The position numbers were made by a program, and so were the translations under genes. This document shows, in pieces, positions 50,336-63,278 of a stretch of 64,000 nt of DNA (position 1 is the first letter of the stretch; every line of letters starts with the position of its first letter). This DNA comes from Chionis minor (lineage: Eukaryota; Chordata; Aves; Charadriiformes; Chionididae), in the NCBI GenBank assembly GCA_013398295.1, contig VZSF01001068.1, positions 159,265 to 223,264 of the forward strand. The letters run 5' to 3'. The notes beneath the pieces are model-generated. The model was not told the origin of the DNA. It saw only the letters and a list, made by a program, of their open reading frames with translations, and did no database searches.

Positions 50336-53300
50336 GTAGGTTACCTTGGGGGATACTGTTTTGCGCGTGAATTTGTATCCTTCTTTCTTAACTGGACTTC
50401 TCTTCAAAGTCACTTCTGCACCACAAGTTCCTTCTGCCTTGCTTTAGATTTGTGGGCGATGCCGGTAAAAAGAGAAACTCTTCTATTCTTATGTTTTTTC
50501 CTTGAAAGTGTTGAGTTGTTTGCAACGCCTGACTTCCAGCTGTGTTGAATTAGGTATTTAGTAGGTATTTCTGTATAAGAGCTTGTACCCTATTGAAAGA
50601 CTTCACGAAATAAGGAAGATGAGTTATAATTAAATCGTACTACCTATGTAATTCTAAGTGGTAATGTTTTAGACGATTTAAACTTATAACCAACAATCTC
50701 TTTCTCATGGGGAAACCATGTTTGGTTTAAAAATGATTATAATGCAAAAGAAAAAAAACGCAGCACTCTGCCCCTCCAAATCAACTAAAAAGTTTTAAAC
50801 AATTTTCTGGTTTATGTTAGCTAGTATTTCTAATGATATTAAGCTATGACATTCTAAATTAACCTGTACTTTCCTTAGTATTGTCTGTTCTGAGGGGAAA
50901 CCTGCACGCTTGGGAGTGGCCCATTGTCATCAGTGTTCGTATAAAACTGCATATTAGTCGACTAATGGTCCAAATTTGTGTAAAATAATGCTTTATCGCT
51001 CTTCAAAACACTTTTATCTCTGTGAGCTGTTGTGCTTAAGAGGGAAATACCACGTAAGCATGAGAGATTTCTGCTGTAAAAATTTGTCATGACTTTGCTG
51101 GAATTTCCATACGCTGGCAGCGAGTGCCCAGCAGCCAGAATTCAGAGGTTTTGAGGCTGAGAGGGTGCCCAGCTCTCACCGTGCCTTGCTGGGAAGGTCT
51201 GGGTGTTCCTCCCGTAGGAAACCTCTTACGTGGGTAACCGGCGCTGCTAAGGGGTAGTCACGTGTGCGTCCCTGCTGTTTTAAGTAGTTCTTTGTGTTTT
51301 GACATTGGTTTTTTTACTTTACAGCAGTCTTTGCAAAGTTTTTCCTACGAATTCCATCCTAAGTGGAAAACTTAATTTTGAGTTCTCTTGATTTAGATTT
51401 CAGGTAACTTTGTAGGGCTGAATGTTACACGCACACAGGCCTATCAAGCATTATCTGCTCTCTGTAACTCCACAGCTTAGGCTGAAGCAGTTCCGGAGAA
51501 TGCTATTTGTGGTACGTAACTGCAGTGAGAAACATGACTGACAGTTTTCAGTGTTGTACACTTAGTATACAATGAAGTAAGATTGGCTATATATTTGTTA
51601 TAAATGGTTTTTGTAGACTGGTATTTTTGAAAATAACCCAGTAACATCACTATGTTTAGCTAAGGCTGTGGGGGGGAAAAAAATATATTTTTTAAAATCC
51701 ACAAATGGGTATGAGTTTATATAATTAAAGATCTTGATAATACCTGTGCCAAAAGACCTTTTTGCAATTAAAAAAAAAAGTAGAATCCTACGAAAAACTA
51801 CCTGTCTTCTAGGGTTTTTTTGTGGATTTTGAAACTTGCAAGTTGCAAAATGTTGGCAACTGTCTGTTTACTGCTTCTATAACCTAGTCCAGCAATTCCA
51901 GGTGCTAATTCCTACCCCGCTCCCCACACTGTGTGGGGAGAGCACTTCTTCAGCACTGAGCAAAAGCCCAGCGGAGTTTGCTGCATGTGTTGGCCGTGTG
52001 TCTTGCCGGCTTCAGGCAAAGGCAGAGAAACTTGCTCTGGTCTCTGCTCCCCCTGCCCAGAGCTGACCCTTGCTCCTCAGCTCCCTGCCCACCTGCACTG
52101 CTCTCCTCACCGGCCAGCTCCGCATGGTACAGACAAATGTAAAGGGACTCCAGGCAGACGAGCTGGATTGCTTGGTTTTCTTTGTAGTTACAGCTTGTGG
52201 AAATTGCCCACTTGTCACCCTACTTCTCTTATACCTTTTCTTAGTTAAAACTGCATCTTGCACGTAGCTTTAAAAAAAAAAAGAAGTCAATATGCAAGAT
52301 TTATGGGTCCTTCTGTGTGATGGGACAGGCGTTGCGTTCTGGTTTTGCTTGAGAACCAGCAAAATGCAAGGGTTTGACACTGACTCCCGTCGCGGTTAAG
52401 TCGGGCAGGGAGCGCGGTGTAGGTGACTGAAGTGCACGGGTAAGCTGTTTGGGTGGCTGTGCCCTGCAAGCAGTTAGCAGTTGCTTGTTGTGGAAATGGC
52501 CCTTGGCAGAGGTCAGTGTAGAGAATATATTTAACTTTGTGGGTGACTCGAAAGTACGTGATATAAGTATTGCTGGAAGACCTGCTGAATTACAGATAAT
52601 CTTGAGTTGAATGAATGAGTTTTCCAGTTGTGGAATTCAGAGGGGAAACCTGAATGTTACAATATCTAAATAGAATATCTATCTAAATATCTAAATAGCA
52701 ATGTTCAGCCTCACAAGTGGAGCCCAGTGGGCAGCAGTTGTGAAGATCAGTTCTGAGGCTTACGGTAGTCGTGTGTTGAGTAGGAGTCGGTGTTGTGCAC
52801 TCGCAAATGATAAATCAATGTTGTTGCTGTTGTGCAAAGAGGCAGTTGTCATGTATTTAACACGACTGTGGCCTGCAAGAACCATGAAATAAGCATTTGG
52901 CTCTCTTCACTTCAGTTGTTATGGCCTTAAACACAACAGCTCTGCTGCTGTTGCACTTAGAGAAATCGTGAGCAGCTGGAGAGCCGCGAAGGAGGGTAGC
53001 AAGAGTAATCAGGCATCCGGGAAGCAGGGCTCCAGAGGACAGATTGAAAAGACTGAGTCAACGGAAGAGAAGACTAAGAAGGAAAATCAGAATTGTTCAG
53101 GTACGTAAGAAGCTGCCAGAAGACGTGGCAGTGTTCTGTTCTCCATGTCTACATAAGATGGAGCAAGAAGTAATGAACTTAAACTTCAGAAGGAAAGATT
53201 CATATTAGATGTTGTGGAAGTACTTTGCAATGTTAGCAAAGCGTGACGTGGATCGCTACAAAGGGCAGGGAGTCTCCATCACGAAGAACTTACAGAACAG

Positions 53301-56300
53301 GTTAAACCTGCATCGAGCAAAACTGACCCAGGTGAAATTGCTCCTTGCTTGAGACAGCAGGATGACCTTTCGAGAACCTCTCCTACTCTGCTTTTCTGTG
53401 GTTTGAAGACTCAGCTATTTATGCTGAAATTTTAAATAAAAAAGAAGTGTGATTTGCTGGGGTTTTTCTTCCCCCGATCTATAGAAAAGTTAACGTTTCA
53501 TAAAACTCAGTGGGATTAAAAAACTCACAATGGAAGCAGAAAAATGTAAAGGGCTTGCCTGACTTCATCGGAGTTCACTGACCAGGGGAACGAGGGGAAA
53601 AGGGTGTGAGAGGCAGTGTAATTTTTTCCTTGGGAAATACAGTAATACATGAAGTTGCTTTTGCAGCTGCTCTAGTAGGGGATTGAAAGACCTTACAACT
53701 CTGAGAAAGACTTGAGAGATGGTTGAATGTTGAGTGGCAGCTCAGCAGTATTCCATGAAGAGGTGCTCCAGAGCCTCTTATTTCAGGGATGGAGTCTGGT
53801 ACTATGGAAGCAGTGGGAGGTGAGTTGTAATTCCTGATGGGGTAGGAGGACAGAACCCCAAATTCTTGGAAAAGACATGAGAATGAGGCTTTTCCTATGT
53901 GTGAGCCCAGCTGAGGAAAACCTACTTTCCCTAAGCTTTCCTCAGCAAAGGCTGTATGTTTTGAGGAAGAATGAGAAACGCAAGGAGAGCAGGTTCAACT
54001 TTAGAAATTTAGGAGGGCGCTACAGCTTTTCTGAGGTCCCACACATTTTTATCTAGTCTAGTGGGCTCAGGGAAGGCGATATCACGAAAACTTCAAGTTC
54101 TGATGAACATACACTGACTTGGATTTGGACTAAAAATGGTTGTACAGCCTGGATGGTAGCAGCAGTGGGGGAGACTTTTAATTTATTTATTGTTTTTTTT
54201 AGAGCAGAGCTTGCTAGTTCAGAGCTGTCTGCCAGGATGTGTAAGAAGGTGACTTCTCTTCGTCAAAGTGTTGGTGACAGATGGAGTTTCCCAAGGTTTC
54301 TTAATCTCAGAAATGCAAATGTTGATTTTTATTTTCTGCCTTTCTTTCTCTCCTTTCAAAAAACTTTGAATTCTCAGGTGTTATGTGCCTGTATGGGTGA
54401 GGAACAGCTTGGGAATCAGGGGGAACCAGAGTGTGTTTTATGTTGAGTTTTCCAGATCTGTTGGTAAAGTTTTGTAATCTGGAAGAATGCAGTGAAACTG
54501 TACTTCTCTTAAAAAAACGTTAAAGGAAATCGGGGCAGGAGGGGCGGGCAGAATTTAAAACTGGAAAAAGGTTTGTATATTTCCTCATCTTTTGTGAAGC
54601 TTTGCAGCAGCCTCAGTACTACAAAACACAAAGAATGAATCTTGGTTTAGTTACGTGAAACTTGCGTATTGCCTTGAAAGTGGGAGTAGCAACAGAGATG
54701 TACCCCTTGTGTTATTAAACGCAAGGGAAGCATGAATGGGCACAGGGTATCTGCTTGGACACCTTTTTTTCTACTAAATGGAGGTAATTTTTTGCTTTTA
54801 TGTATGTATATAACTGAGGATTTTTGAACGAGAAGCTTGCAGAATAAAAATGTCTGAGTAGATATAAAATGTAGGCTTTTCTTAGCAAACACCGTAAAGC
54901 CCAATTTAAATATTTTTTTAAAGTATTATCTTTCCTGTGATTTGCAGGAATTGAATTCAGACTTTTCTGAGTTGAGGAGCTGTTAGTAGCAAAAAGCTGC
55001 TTCACATCAGTAAAAAATGCTACGGCTTGCTGGAATGACGTTGTACTCTCACCTTGGTCATAATGTCACGGACTGCTCTCAGATCTGCTAGCGTTGTCTT
55101 CAGAAACATTTTGTATTACATTTTAAGTGCTGCTTTTTAAAATGCTTAACGCTTAAATGCCTTTTTGCTGAATTATGGTTAGCATTTTAGTAGCTGTCAA
55201 TATCGGATGAGCATTCCTGGGTGTTTGGGTTGACTCTTAGCAGCACTGAGTCTGTGAGGTTGCCCGCGTCGCCTAGTGCTGTAGATAGAAAGGTGCAACT
55301 TCCACTGGAATCTAGTTTGTCCTGTAGGTAACTCTTCCGGTGAGCAGGATCGTGTCTTCCCTTGCAGGTGTTTTGGTCATGAGATCATTCTTCCGAACTG
55401 TGGATCATTGCTACATAGTAAAAATGACTAATATTCAGCCTGCTTTCAGTAGCGAGTGGGAAAGGGGTTATCTCCTGATCTGGTACACCAGTCTGAGTCA
55501 CTCTGCAGCGCTGACTGGATGAGATGGCCCTTTGAATCTGGTCTCTGCAGTGGGCAGACAGGTTGTGCGCAGGGCTTACCGTTACCAAAGCCATTAAGAG
55601 CTCTGTTAAGGAAAACGAGGGTAGTAGGAAACCACTGAATAAGCATGTTGTGGTGGTTTGGTTTTTTAAGGGTTTTGTTTGTTTGGGGAAATAGCCAAAA
55701 AAAGGAGGGGGGGGAGGAGAAAAAGCAATGCTACTGCATCAAATGGCACTTGGAACTGCATGCCAGTGTTTGCGTCAAGTTCGGAAGACTGACAGTGGTT
55801 ATTCGGTAACTTTTATTAATGGTAGTGTTCTGTTTTAAGGAATCTGTTGTATACGATTTGCTTGCCAGAGAATTTGCATAACATCAAACCAATTAGCAAT
55901 GAGATCTGGCAATTTTGTGTGAGCACTTTGTCCAGTGAAATATTCCAGAGTTGACTGTGTGCCCCCATAGGTGGGTAATACGGGACAGAGTGACCGAAGG
56001 CTGCGTCCCCCCACCTGGTGTGCCCCCACCTGTTTATACGTAACCAGTTTGATTAAACTCGTCGCCTGTTTCAGAGACAAGGAAGCCTGAAGCGAGACCT
56101 CACCAGAAAGTCCCATTGCTTCCACCTGCCTGAACAGGAAGAGAGGTTCCTTAGAGAAGGTCATTCAGTTGCTGAGGTAGCTAGCAGGCCTAGCTGGTAA
56201 CGGGTTGGGAAGGTCAGGGTGCCAGAGTTGCACTTCTTGGGACAAAAAGTTTGCGAGCTGGAGGCCTCACTGCATATGCAATAGAAATGATTCTAAGAAA

Positions 56301-59300
56301 TGGATAAAGAAAGCACAACTGCTGCCAAGAAAAACTTACTAGTCTACGCTTGTGATAATTCCAGTTTGTCTTTGATAACTACATAGTCCCTAGGTTTTAG
56401 TTAGTTCTTATTATGGTCTGAAGCAGGAGCGTCAAATGCTTCTCCATGTGGAAAGCAGGGAAAAATAAACTCAAAGAAGGGATGGTGGCGTCTCTAACTG
56501 TGGAAAAACTGCATCCATATGCTGATACTGTTCTGCAGCTTTCGCAGCGTGAGGTTTAGTGTATTGCTTGACACAGGCGGGTAAGTGCTGGCCAGCCCTG
56601 GCTGTATTTGTTAGAGCGGTGGCGGTCGAACTTCTTTCCCACAGTTAAGACAGATTCAGGTCTTTGGAAGAAAATCCTCAAGAAGTGAACTTTAAAGCAA
56701 AGTGAGTTTGGCATCTGCAGTGAGCATTTACCTCCATTTAACTCAAAATCCTCCGCCGCTTGGATTTTATTTAAGCAGTTAAAACCATCCTTACCCATTG
56801 CTGAGGAAGACACGAATAGATTATTTTTCAAACAAAACAGAAGTTCAGTGAAGCAGATGTTACTATTTATCTCTGCTGTTTGACATTGTAAATGATACGA
56901 GGAATGTTGTGTGCTGCCACTTCAAAATTAAATCATTTGTTTATTTTGAGCATTATTCCCAGGCAGGGGCAACTTCAACCTCTGTACCTTAAATATTCTT
57001 TGAAACTTAATCGGCTTGGAATTCCTAATGAGTCCTAGTTTCCTCTTCCCCTGAGAACTGCATTCTTCGTCCGCTGAAATGTTCAGATGGCCAGTTGTCT
57101 TTTCCTGCAGTTTTCTTCTAAATCTTTCTAATCTTATGGCCAGGAAAGCTGGAGCTTTATTAATTTTATCATTTGCTGACTGCCTTTTTAATAAGGCAAA
57201 CTCCACTTTCAGAGGTCAGTCGAAGTACCAAAAATGTTTAATTTTATGCCTTGTACAAAGAAGGGAAGTGATTGAACCAGAATGGAATGTCAAAAGGAGT
57301 CCGGATGCAGTGGAAAAAAGTGCTGCCACCACTGGTTCTTCTGAAGTAGATAGTTAATGCATATAGCTGTGCGTGTGACTCCAGACTCTTCCCAGTAAGA
57401 TCATTGTGTCTGAATATTTTTATTCCAGAAGAATGTAGCTGAAAATAAGCCAGATGATTTATTTGCTCCAAGGCACGATGGCTTTGTACACTATCTGTGT
57501 ATTTTATGAATTATTCCTAAAATGGAATTCAAGTTGAGGTTTTTTTAATAAATCAAAGTCAAATACGCATTTTAAACCACTCTGTGTGACAAACTCCATA
57601 GAAGAAACAAAACACTTTGAATAGCTTTTAAATACTTTCTACAGTAATTTGGAAAACTCTAGTTGTGCTTTGTCGTCAGCCTTCGTCCGCCTGGGAGAGC
57701 GCGGCCCTGAAGGTGGACGGAGCCCAGCTCTTCGTGCCGCTTTGCTCTGCGGGCTGTCCCGCTGGACGGCTGCGCTCCCAGCTCTGCCACACCGACTTAC
57801 TCCCTTTGTGGGACCCCTTTTGTTTTGCTTGTAGTAAGTGGGCTTACGCCTGTCTCTGGTCGTCATCCTCGTTAGCGTTGGTACGAGAGGGAGGTGAGCG
57901 GGGCACGGAAAGGCGCAGGGGCCGGGGGCAGGACGCGAAGCCCGGCTGGGGCTGGTGGAGGCGGGCGGCCCTTCCCTGCCCTCAGCCCAGCCAGTGTGCG
58001 CAGGGACTCAGCCCTTCGCTTCCCTGCCTTCCCTCGGGCTCTCCCAGTGAGGATGACACGACCCATTGCAGGGACACGTTCCGAAGAGAAGATTTGTGCC
58101 AGCGCTGGCAGTTACTGTCAGAGAGTGCCAGTGACAGGGCTGCACCTTTGTGCCTGCGTCCTGCAGTCACTACCGTGTTCTGAAAACGGCACTGTGTTCC
58201 CACTGCGTTATCTGGCAAAACGGTTTTCATGCGTGTTACCGGTTATTGCTCTGCTTGGAAGATAAACTGCTGGATTCAACTTCTCTGATCTTTGTTATAG
58301 TGTTTTAAAACCGTTCAGATTTTTTTTGGTTTGGTTTTTTTTTTAGCATAAATTCAGCTAGCTCTGTGTGCAAGGGGGTTTTGCTGCTGTCTTTGTCCTT
58401 GTGATAATAGGCTACTCCCATCTTTGGATTGTTTCATGCGCTCGGTATTGCTAAGTACTTAACAAGCTTTTCATTCTTCAAATAACCATAACTTGAGTGA
58501 AATAAAAATGACATGGGATCAGTCTCATCACCCCATAATTCACAGAAACAAATGTTCACTCTGTGTTTATCTTATTTCAAGTAAATGGTTAAATATGATG
58601 ATCTGAAGTGTTATTTTCATAAAAACAGATCTGAGTTTAGCTTAATTCCTTACCCCAAACGCTGAACAAAAAGGAAGAAGGGAAACTTCCATGAAATCTT
58701 TGATTTGCTTGAAACCGGTTTGTTTCTTCTCCCGCAGGTGCTGGGGCGATGTTTCTTGACGGTGATGCAGGTCCACTTCCAGTTCCTGTCACAGGCTTTG
58801 CAGAAGGTCCAGCCAGTGGCACACTCCTGCTTTGCTGAAGCTGTGGCACAGGAGAGAAAGAATGTTAGTGGGGCTGGAGCCTCAAATTTAAGCCCCACAA
58901 ATGAGCTAGAAGATGCAATAAGGTCATGGAGAGGCGCAGCAGAGGTACGGAGGTCTTGCTGTAGTGACGTTGTATTTAGTGAAATGCCAGTTGTATTTAG
59001 TGAAACCTAAATTCAGGCTGGATGCCCTAATAAAGGAAGAAAATCTTGGATTTTAAAGACATGCTACAGTTGAAGGGGCAGAACTCAGTGCAGTTAATTT
59101 CAGATGCTAAAACTTGTTTTGCCTTTGTGGTGACTGTACTATCTTTGCTCTGTGTGAAGTTTTCTTTGTGATATGACTGTACATAAGGAGTGCACAAACA
59201 GTGGAAACAGCTTCTTGGTATTAGCAATGAATTAACAATGTTCACGTGTGCTTTGGCAGACAGAGGGAATTTGAAAAAAACCACAACAAGTCTTTGCAAA

Positions 59301-62300
59301 AACATAGCAAAATTGTGATGAAAAATAATTTAGATAATGTCTGTTTCTCTTAAATTGTAAGCATGAATTCTGTTTTATGCTTAAAAATCTTTATGGTAAC
59401 TTTTAACACTTTATGCTGTTAAGCTTGATGTTGCTTGATCTATCAATTGTCAGAATGTTAATCGTATTACCTAAATGTACCACTCTCTGGACTTGTATCT
59501 TCACAAACACTTGCCATCTGTGGAATCCTTGCTTTTCCTGCCAAAAACGGTCCTTTACAGAGAAAACCAGTTGTATGAGCTTTTCTGCTTTCCCTTGCAC
59601 TATCGAAGTCTGCAGACCGAGAGATGAAAGTGGATTCAGACCCCGAGTGCCCGGTTTCCTTAAATTCAAGTAACTTCGGGCATGTGCTTTTGAAGCCTTA
59701 TTTGGCAGCCCACATGGGCATGTTAATCATCTTGACTGGAAATCTTGTCAAGGTTTCCATTTATCAACTGCCATCTGCAAGGTATATGCAAGCTAACAAG
59801 TTTCCTTTAGAACAATGAACGCAGAGGAATTGTTTGTAACTTTGACGGCAGCATAAATTTGTTTCACTGGATAAAATAGAGATTTGAGAGTCCTGTAGGT
59901 GTATTACAGATAATTGTAACAGGTCTAATCCTGGTATAGCTTTACTTGTTTTGCATAAAAATAGTTAATATACTTAGTTCCTTAAAATGGCCTTATGATT
60001 TCTAGAACCGCCCTGGAATTGCTCTCAAGTTTGTTTAAAATGTGGTTAAAATTAAACTTAGGTTTGCAGAATGTGGGACCTTAACTTTCTTTTTCACCTC
60101 CTTAACAGCCCACTTCAGCTATTTCTGGTAATAAAACCTGTGTTTCGAAATAGAGTTTAGTACAAGTATTGGACTAATCAAATCCTTTATTAAACATACA
60201 TGGGGAGGAGAAGAGGAAAATACAGGTTCTCTCTAGTTCCAGAATAACAATGGAAGAAAATTCTCAATTTTTATGATTAAAATAATTATTTGTGTCAGCT
60301 TTTAGGATAGCGTAAGAAGAATCAGTGTTCTGTAAATAAACGAAATCTGTAGGTAGACTAATACACAAGTGATTTTGATAGAATGGAGATTTGAAATACT
60401 GAAATCTTTCCGAATGTTTACTGTGTTGGAGTGGAAGGCGATCCATTATTTCCATATAAAATCAGCCTCTTTGGCAGGAGAATACACTGCTGTTTCAAAA
60501 TAAAGTTTAGGATGATGCTTTGTCAGTAGCTCAAAAATATTTTTCTTTTTTCAGATTTACACTTGGAAAATGCTGTAATTTTGTATGTGTTGGTGAGGTG
60601 CGCAGTGTGTCTGTCCCTTGGCTACAGTACCAAAAGTCCCGTTTGAACATCCTGCTTTAGAGCAAGGCTCCCTCCTAGACTGGAAAATGAGCTGTGTCTG
60701 AGGCCTTGAATGCAATTGAGAGTAGGCTTCTATTGGATTTACTCTGCTCAGTGGTGTAAAATACTACTTTGAGAGTTAAAAATAGATATTTGGCTCTTCA
60801 TATTTTTTTAGTTTTCAAAATCATATACATAAAGCTGTTCTCTTGCTGTGCTAAGCTGATCTTACAGTCTTGTGTGGCTCTTCTCAAACTGCACCACAGT
60901 AATCACCCTTAATTGTGTAAAACAGATCATCTTCTGTGCACAGGAGTGGTTGTACATGTGAGTAAGCGTATGTGCTGTTTCTGTGGCGAGCAATACCCTT
61001 TATGTTGAAGTCACCAGTCCCTCCTCTGGTAACCACAGTCGTCATGTGGCCCGTGTAACAGGATCCGGAGAGGGAGCTGAAATAGTAACAGCAAACAATG
61101 TTGAGTGAAGTTGCTGGCCAACACCTATGTGCCCTGCAAACTGCGTGGGGCTTGGGCTTTCACAGTAGCAGTAGAAGTTTAATAAGCTGTAATGAATAAT
61201 CTCCTCCAGCTCCTTTCTACCAGGTGCTGCTTCTCATCTCCTTCATAATGTTTTAAATTCTGTGGTGGCTTGGTGGTTTTTTTTCCCCTTCTCTTTTTAA
61301 AATTTAATTAAGCTTGACCTGGTTTAATGTTGACCCTCTTTACCCTGGAATTTTATTTTACATTACAGGCCACATCTCGACTGCGAGAAAGAGGCTGTGA
61401 TGGATGCTTGGCAGGAATTGAAGTTCAGCAACTTTTCTGCTCACAGAGTGTGGCGATCCCTGAACATCAGCTCAAAGAGCTAAATGTGAAAATTGACAGT
61501 GCTTTGCAGGTGAGTTTTTAAAGTCTGCTGCTTTCATGTGCAGGTAGTACAGCCAGTGGGCCAAGGAATGAAATAGGGAAGGAGTATATTACTGTAGGGA
61601 TATGTACCACAGGCAGCCATGAGCTATTTGGGAATTACAGCACTGGAATCTTACGAGAAATATGTGTATGCCATAGAACCGAGTAGGGCAAATCCACGTG
61701 ACAATTCTTACGTAAGCGTCCCGACACAGTGACTGCACGCTTGCTTACTTGCTGATACGCCTCTTCCATCTCGACTTTTTGTTTCCTGTCAGGCTTACAA
61801 GGTGGCTCTGGAGAGTCTAGGCCATTGTGAATATGCCATGAAGGCTGGCTTCCACTTGAACCCAAAAGCTATTGAAGCGAGTCTTCAGGTAGGCTCTGCT
61901 AAACCTGTTCTCTCTCTCATACCTCCTTGCCGTGAAAACAACTATTTAAGAAAAATAATTGACTCATATTAGGTTTTCTAATGGATCTGTTGCTTTGTAT
62001 TTCAGGGCTGTTGCAGTGAAGCAGAAGCCCAGCAAACAGGAAGGAGACAGACTCCACCTCAGCCAATCCAGTGTGAACTGCCCACTGTACCCGTTCAGAT
62101 AGGATCACATTTTCTGAAAGGAATATCCTTTAATGAGTCTGCAGCAGAAAACCTGAAGCTGAAAACGGTAATAACCCTGAATCTAACCGCAGGAGTGAGG
62201 AAAAAACCAGAACAAAAGAAGAGTAGATACTCCTTAAAATTCCGAGAACAAGTGCAGTAGAAGTTCAGTGCCAAACTCGTATTTAAAAGTGCCTATTTTT

Positions 62301-63278
62301 AGCCTGACTTCCTGTAGCAACGAGATGTTGATAACTTTGTAGGTCTGTGCCTGCTTCTGATAACGTTTTAACCACCTGGGCAAATTCCGTCCGATCTGAG
62401 AGAAGCGTAGAAGTCTAGGAGGTCATGAAGCTTCCGTGAACTTTTTGAAACTAGGTGGGTTAGGAATCGAGTGCAGGGGAGAGCGAGCCCTTACATACAC
62501 CGCAAGCAGGGGAGGCGCTTCAGACCTTTTGTCATCTTAGGTGCCAAAATAAGTCTGGCCCAGACCGTTCTAGTGCTGGGGGAGGTACTTGGAAAAATAC
62601 TTCATAACAATGCCTCTTTTAGTGTCGTCTTGCAAACTTTAATCAGTTTACTTAAAAAGTAATTTTAAATTGTAGACAAGTTAATTGCATTTTCGGTATA
62701 AAGAAATGCCAAAGATGTCCATTCAGAAGTAATTTGGGCAATTTTAATCAGCATTTTCACTTTTTTTAGATAAGCTCCGTTCCTTGCTCCTGAAAGAGTT
62801 GAAACTACCCACAGCTCAAAATGCTGCTTTTCTGTTGTCTTTGCAGTGCTTTTTCTAGTTTTGATTAGACTGTTTTGCAAGACTATAAGCAAAAATACTC
62901 TTTATGATTTTGGAGGAGTATTGTGTTCCAGATAGCACAGAAAGTTTTCCATATTTCTGTTCTGCAGTTGAATTCTTCTAGTTACACAAGACTGTTCAGA
63001 GGTAACAGATTATAGTTGTTTGAAAAATGTGGAGTAATGATAAATACATACGGCAGCATTGGTTTTAACGTTTACGAATCACATGTTTAGCATGACAGAG
63101 TTTTCCTGGCCTTTTTCAGCACACAATGCTGCAGTTGATTAAGGAAGCTGGATGCCATAATGGACTGACACCACGGGATGACTCTCCTGTTACTGAAGTC
63201 CTAAATCAGGTTTGCCCTTCCACTTGGAGAGGAGCCTGCAAAACTGCTGTGCAATTGCTGTTTGGCCAAGCTGGACTG
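49841..63278 (+). CDS. GARRE1: Granule associated Rac and RHOG effector 1, N-terminal 420 residues (six exons; 3' part beyond window)
   Basis: Joined exons 49841-50335, 58738-58944, 61369-61509, 61793-61888, 62006-62167 and 63120-63278 give 420 uninterrupted codons. All introns are GT-AG and phase 0. The product begins M-Y-C-C-S-A-Q-E-S-K-M-D-Y-K-R-R and matches the vertebrate GARRE1/KIAA0355 protein (about 1,070 residues in human) almost throughout; the conserved segments include T-P-I-A-D-I-Q-Q-G-I-S-K-Y-L and C-P-S-T-W-R-G-A-C-K-T-A-V-Q. GARRE1 is reported as an effector of active RAC1 and RHOG and as a cytoplasmic partner of CCR4-NOT/P-body components, so a role in mRNA regulation is likely. 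This half is predicted helical (Pfam DUF4745 region by recall) with no signal peptide or membrane segment. The Q/P-rich C-terminal half is outside the window. The start at 49,841 has a weak context (C at -3); ATG at codon 11 (49,871) has A at -3 and G at +4 and may also be used. Confidence 0.95.
52985..53410 (+). mobile_element. CR1-type LINE 3' end fragment
   Basis: It follows the 3' portion of old CR1 copies phrase by phrase: AGAGTAATCAGGCATC, GAAGAGAAGACTAAGAAGGA, TGTTCTCCATGTCTAC, CAAGAAGTAATGAACTTAA, AAGAACTTACAGAACAGGTT and, near the end, GGATGACCTTTCGAGAACC, the usual 'GATGACCTCTCGAGGTCC' segment close to the 3' terminus. The 8-bp terminal microsatellite of CR1 is reduced to TTTTCTGTGGTTTGA. 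Heavily diverged, non-coding and 5' truncated, as most CR1 insertions are. Confidence 0.85.
57660..58090. promoter_or_regulatory. CpG-island-like block in GARRE1 intron 2
   Basis: About 430 bases have high G+C and roughly 30 CpGs, flanked by A+T-rich intron, 650 bases upstream of the next coding exon. ORFs of up to 172 codons open in several frames on both strands and match nothing known, as expected of G+C-rich DNA. It may be an internal promoter or enhancer, or only a G+C-rich patch. Confidence 0.4.
58738..58944 (+). CDS. GARRE1: GARRE1 coding exon 2, residues 166-234
   Basis: The exon is 207 bases (69 codons) with acceptor CCCGCAG|GTG and donor GAG|GTACGG. It starts V-L-G-R-C-F-L-T-V and contains V-H-F-Q-F-L and K-V-Q-P-V-A-H-S-C-F-A-E, which continue the helical domain. 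A Gly/Ser/Asn-rich linker (N-V-S-G-A-G-A-S-N, about residues 207-215) follows, then R-S-W-R-G-A-A-E at the end. The linker is the least conserved part compared with the mammalian protein as I recall it. Confidence 0.95.
58945..61368 (+). other. GARRE1: GARRE1 intron 3
   Basis: An intron of 2.4 kb, A+T-rich, with a pyrimidine-rich zone at about 61,275-61,300 before the acceptor CATTACAG. I see no repeat or gene in it. Confidence 0.93.
61369..61509 (+). CDS. GARRE1: GARRE1 coding exon 3, residues 235-281
   Basis: The exon is 141 bases (47 codons), acceptor ATTACAG|GCC, donor CAG|GTGAGT (consensus). It encodes A-T-S-R-L-R-E-R-G-C-D-G-C then a helix with Q-L-F-C-S-Q-S-V and ends L-K-E-L-N-V-K-I-D-S-A-L-Q. 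The C-x-x-C pair is not backed by further spaced cysteines that would suggest a zinc finger. Confidence 0.95.
61793..61888 (+). CDS. GARRE1: GARRE1 coding exon 4, residues 282-313
   Basis: The exon is 96 bases (32 codons) after a 283-base intron, acceptor CCTGTCAG|GCT, donor CAG|GTAGGC. It encodes A-Y-K-V-A-L-E-S-L-G-H-C-E-Y-A-M-K-A-G-F and ends I-E-A-S-L-Q. Nearly identical to the mammalian segment as I recall it. Confidence 0.95.
62006..62167 (+). CDS. GARRE1: GARRE1 coding exon 5, residues 314-367
   Basis: The exon is 162 bases (54 codons) after a 117-base intron, acceptor TATTTCAG|GGC, donor ACG|GTAATA. It encodes G-C-C-S-E-A-E-A-Q-Q-T-G-R-R-Q-T-P-P-Q-P, a probable exposed linker, then V-P-V-Q-I-G-S-H-F-L-K-G and N-L-K-L-K-T. 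The donor ends in ACG rather than CAG, a mildly weak match. Confidence 0.95.
62168..63119 (+). other. GARRE1: GARRE1 intron 6 of the gene model
   Basis: An intron of 952 bases, GT-AG, acceptor CCTTTTTCAG. No feature of note inside. Confidence 0.93.
63120..63278 (+). CDS. GARRE1: GARRE1 coding exon 6, residues 368-420
   Basis: The exon is 159 bases (53 codons), acceptor TTTTTCAG|CAC, donor CTG|GTGAGT. It encodes H-T-M-L-Q-L-I-K-E-A-G-C-H, then D-S-P-V-T-E-V-L-N-Q-V-C-P-S-T-W-R-G and ends L-L-F-G-Q-A-G-L. In the mammalian protein the next residues are V-V-V-D-T-A; no exon encoding them is found before the window ends. Confidence 0.95.

Larger units (their letters stand above)
50336..58737 (+). 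other. GARRE1: GARRE1 intron 2
   Basis: An intron of 8.4 kb with GTAGGT donor and TCTTCTCCCGCAG acceptor. Besides the CR1 fragment and CpG-rich block listed separately it holds a short ATCTAAATA repetition at about 52,663-52,697, A/T homopolymers and no coding exon that I recognise. Confidence 0.9.

Noticed and set aside
50336..50548. Continuation of the GARRE1 first coding exon ORF by about 70 codons
   Set aside because: A good GT donor follows GAG at 50,335 and the known protein continues with the exon at 58,738. The extra frame is intronic.
57665..58183. A 172-codon ORF in the intron 2 CpG-rich block
   Set aside because: G+C-rich composition produces open frames on both strands. No similarity and no exon signals tying it to GARRE1.
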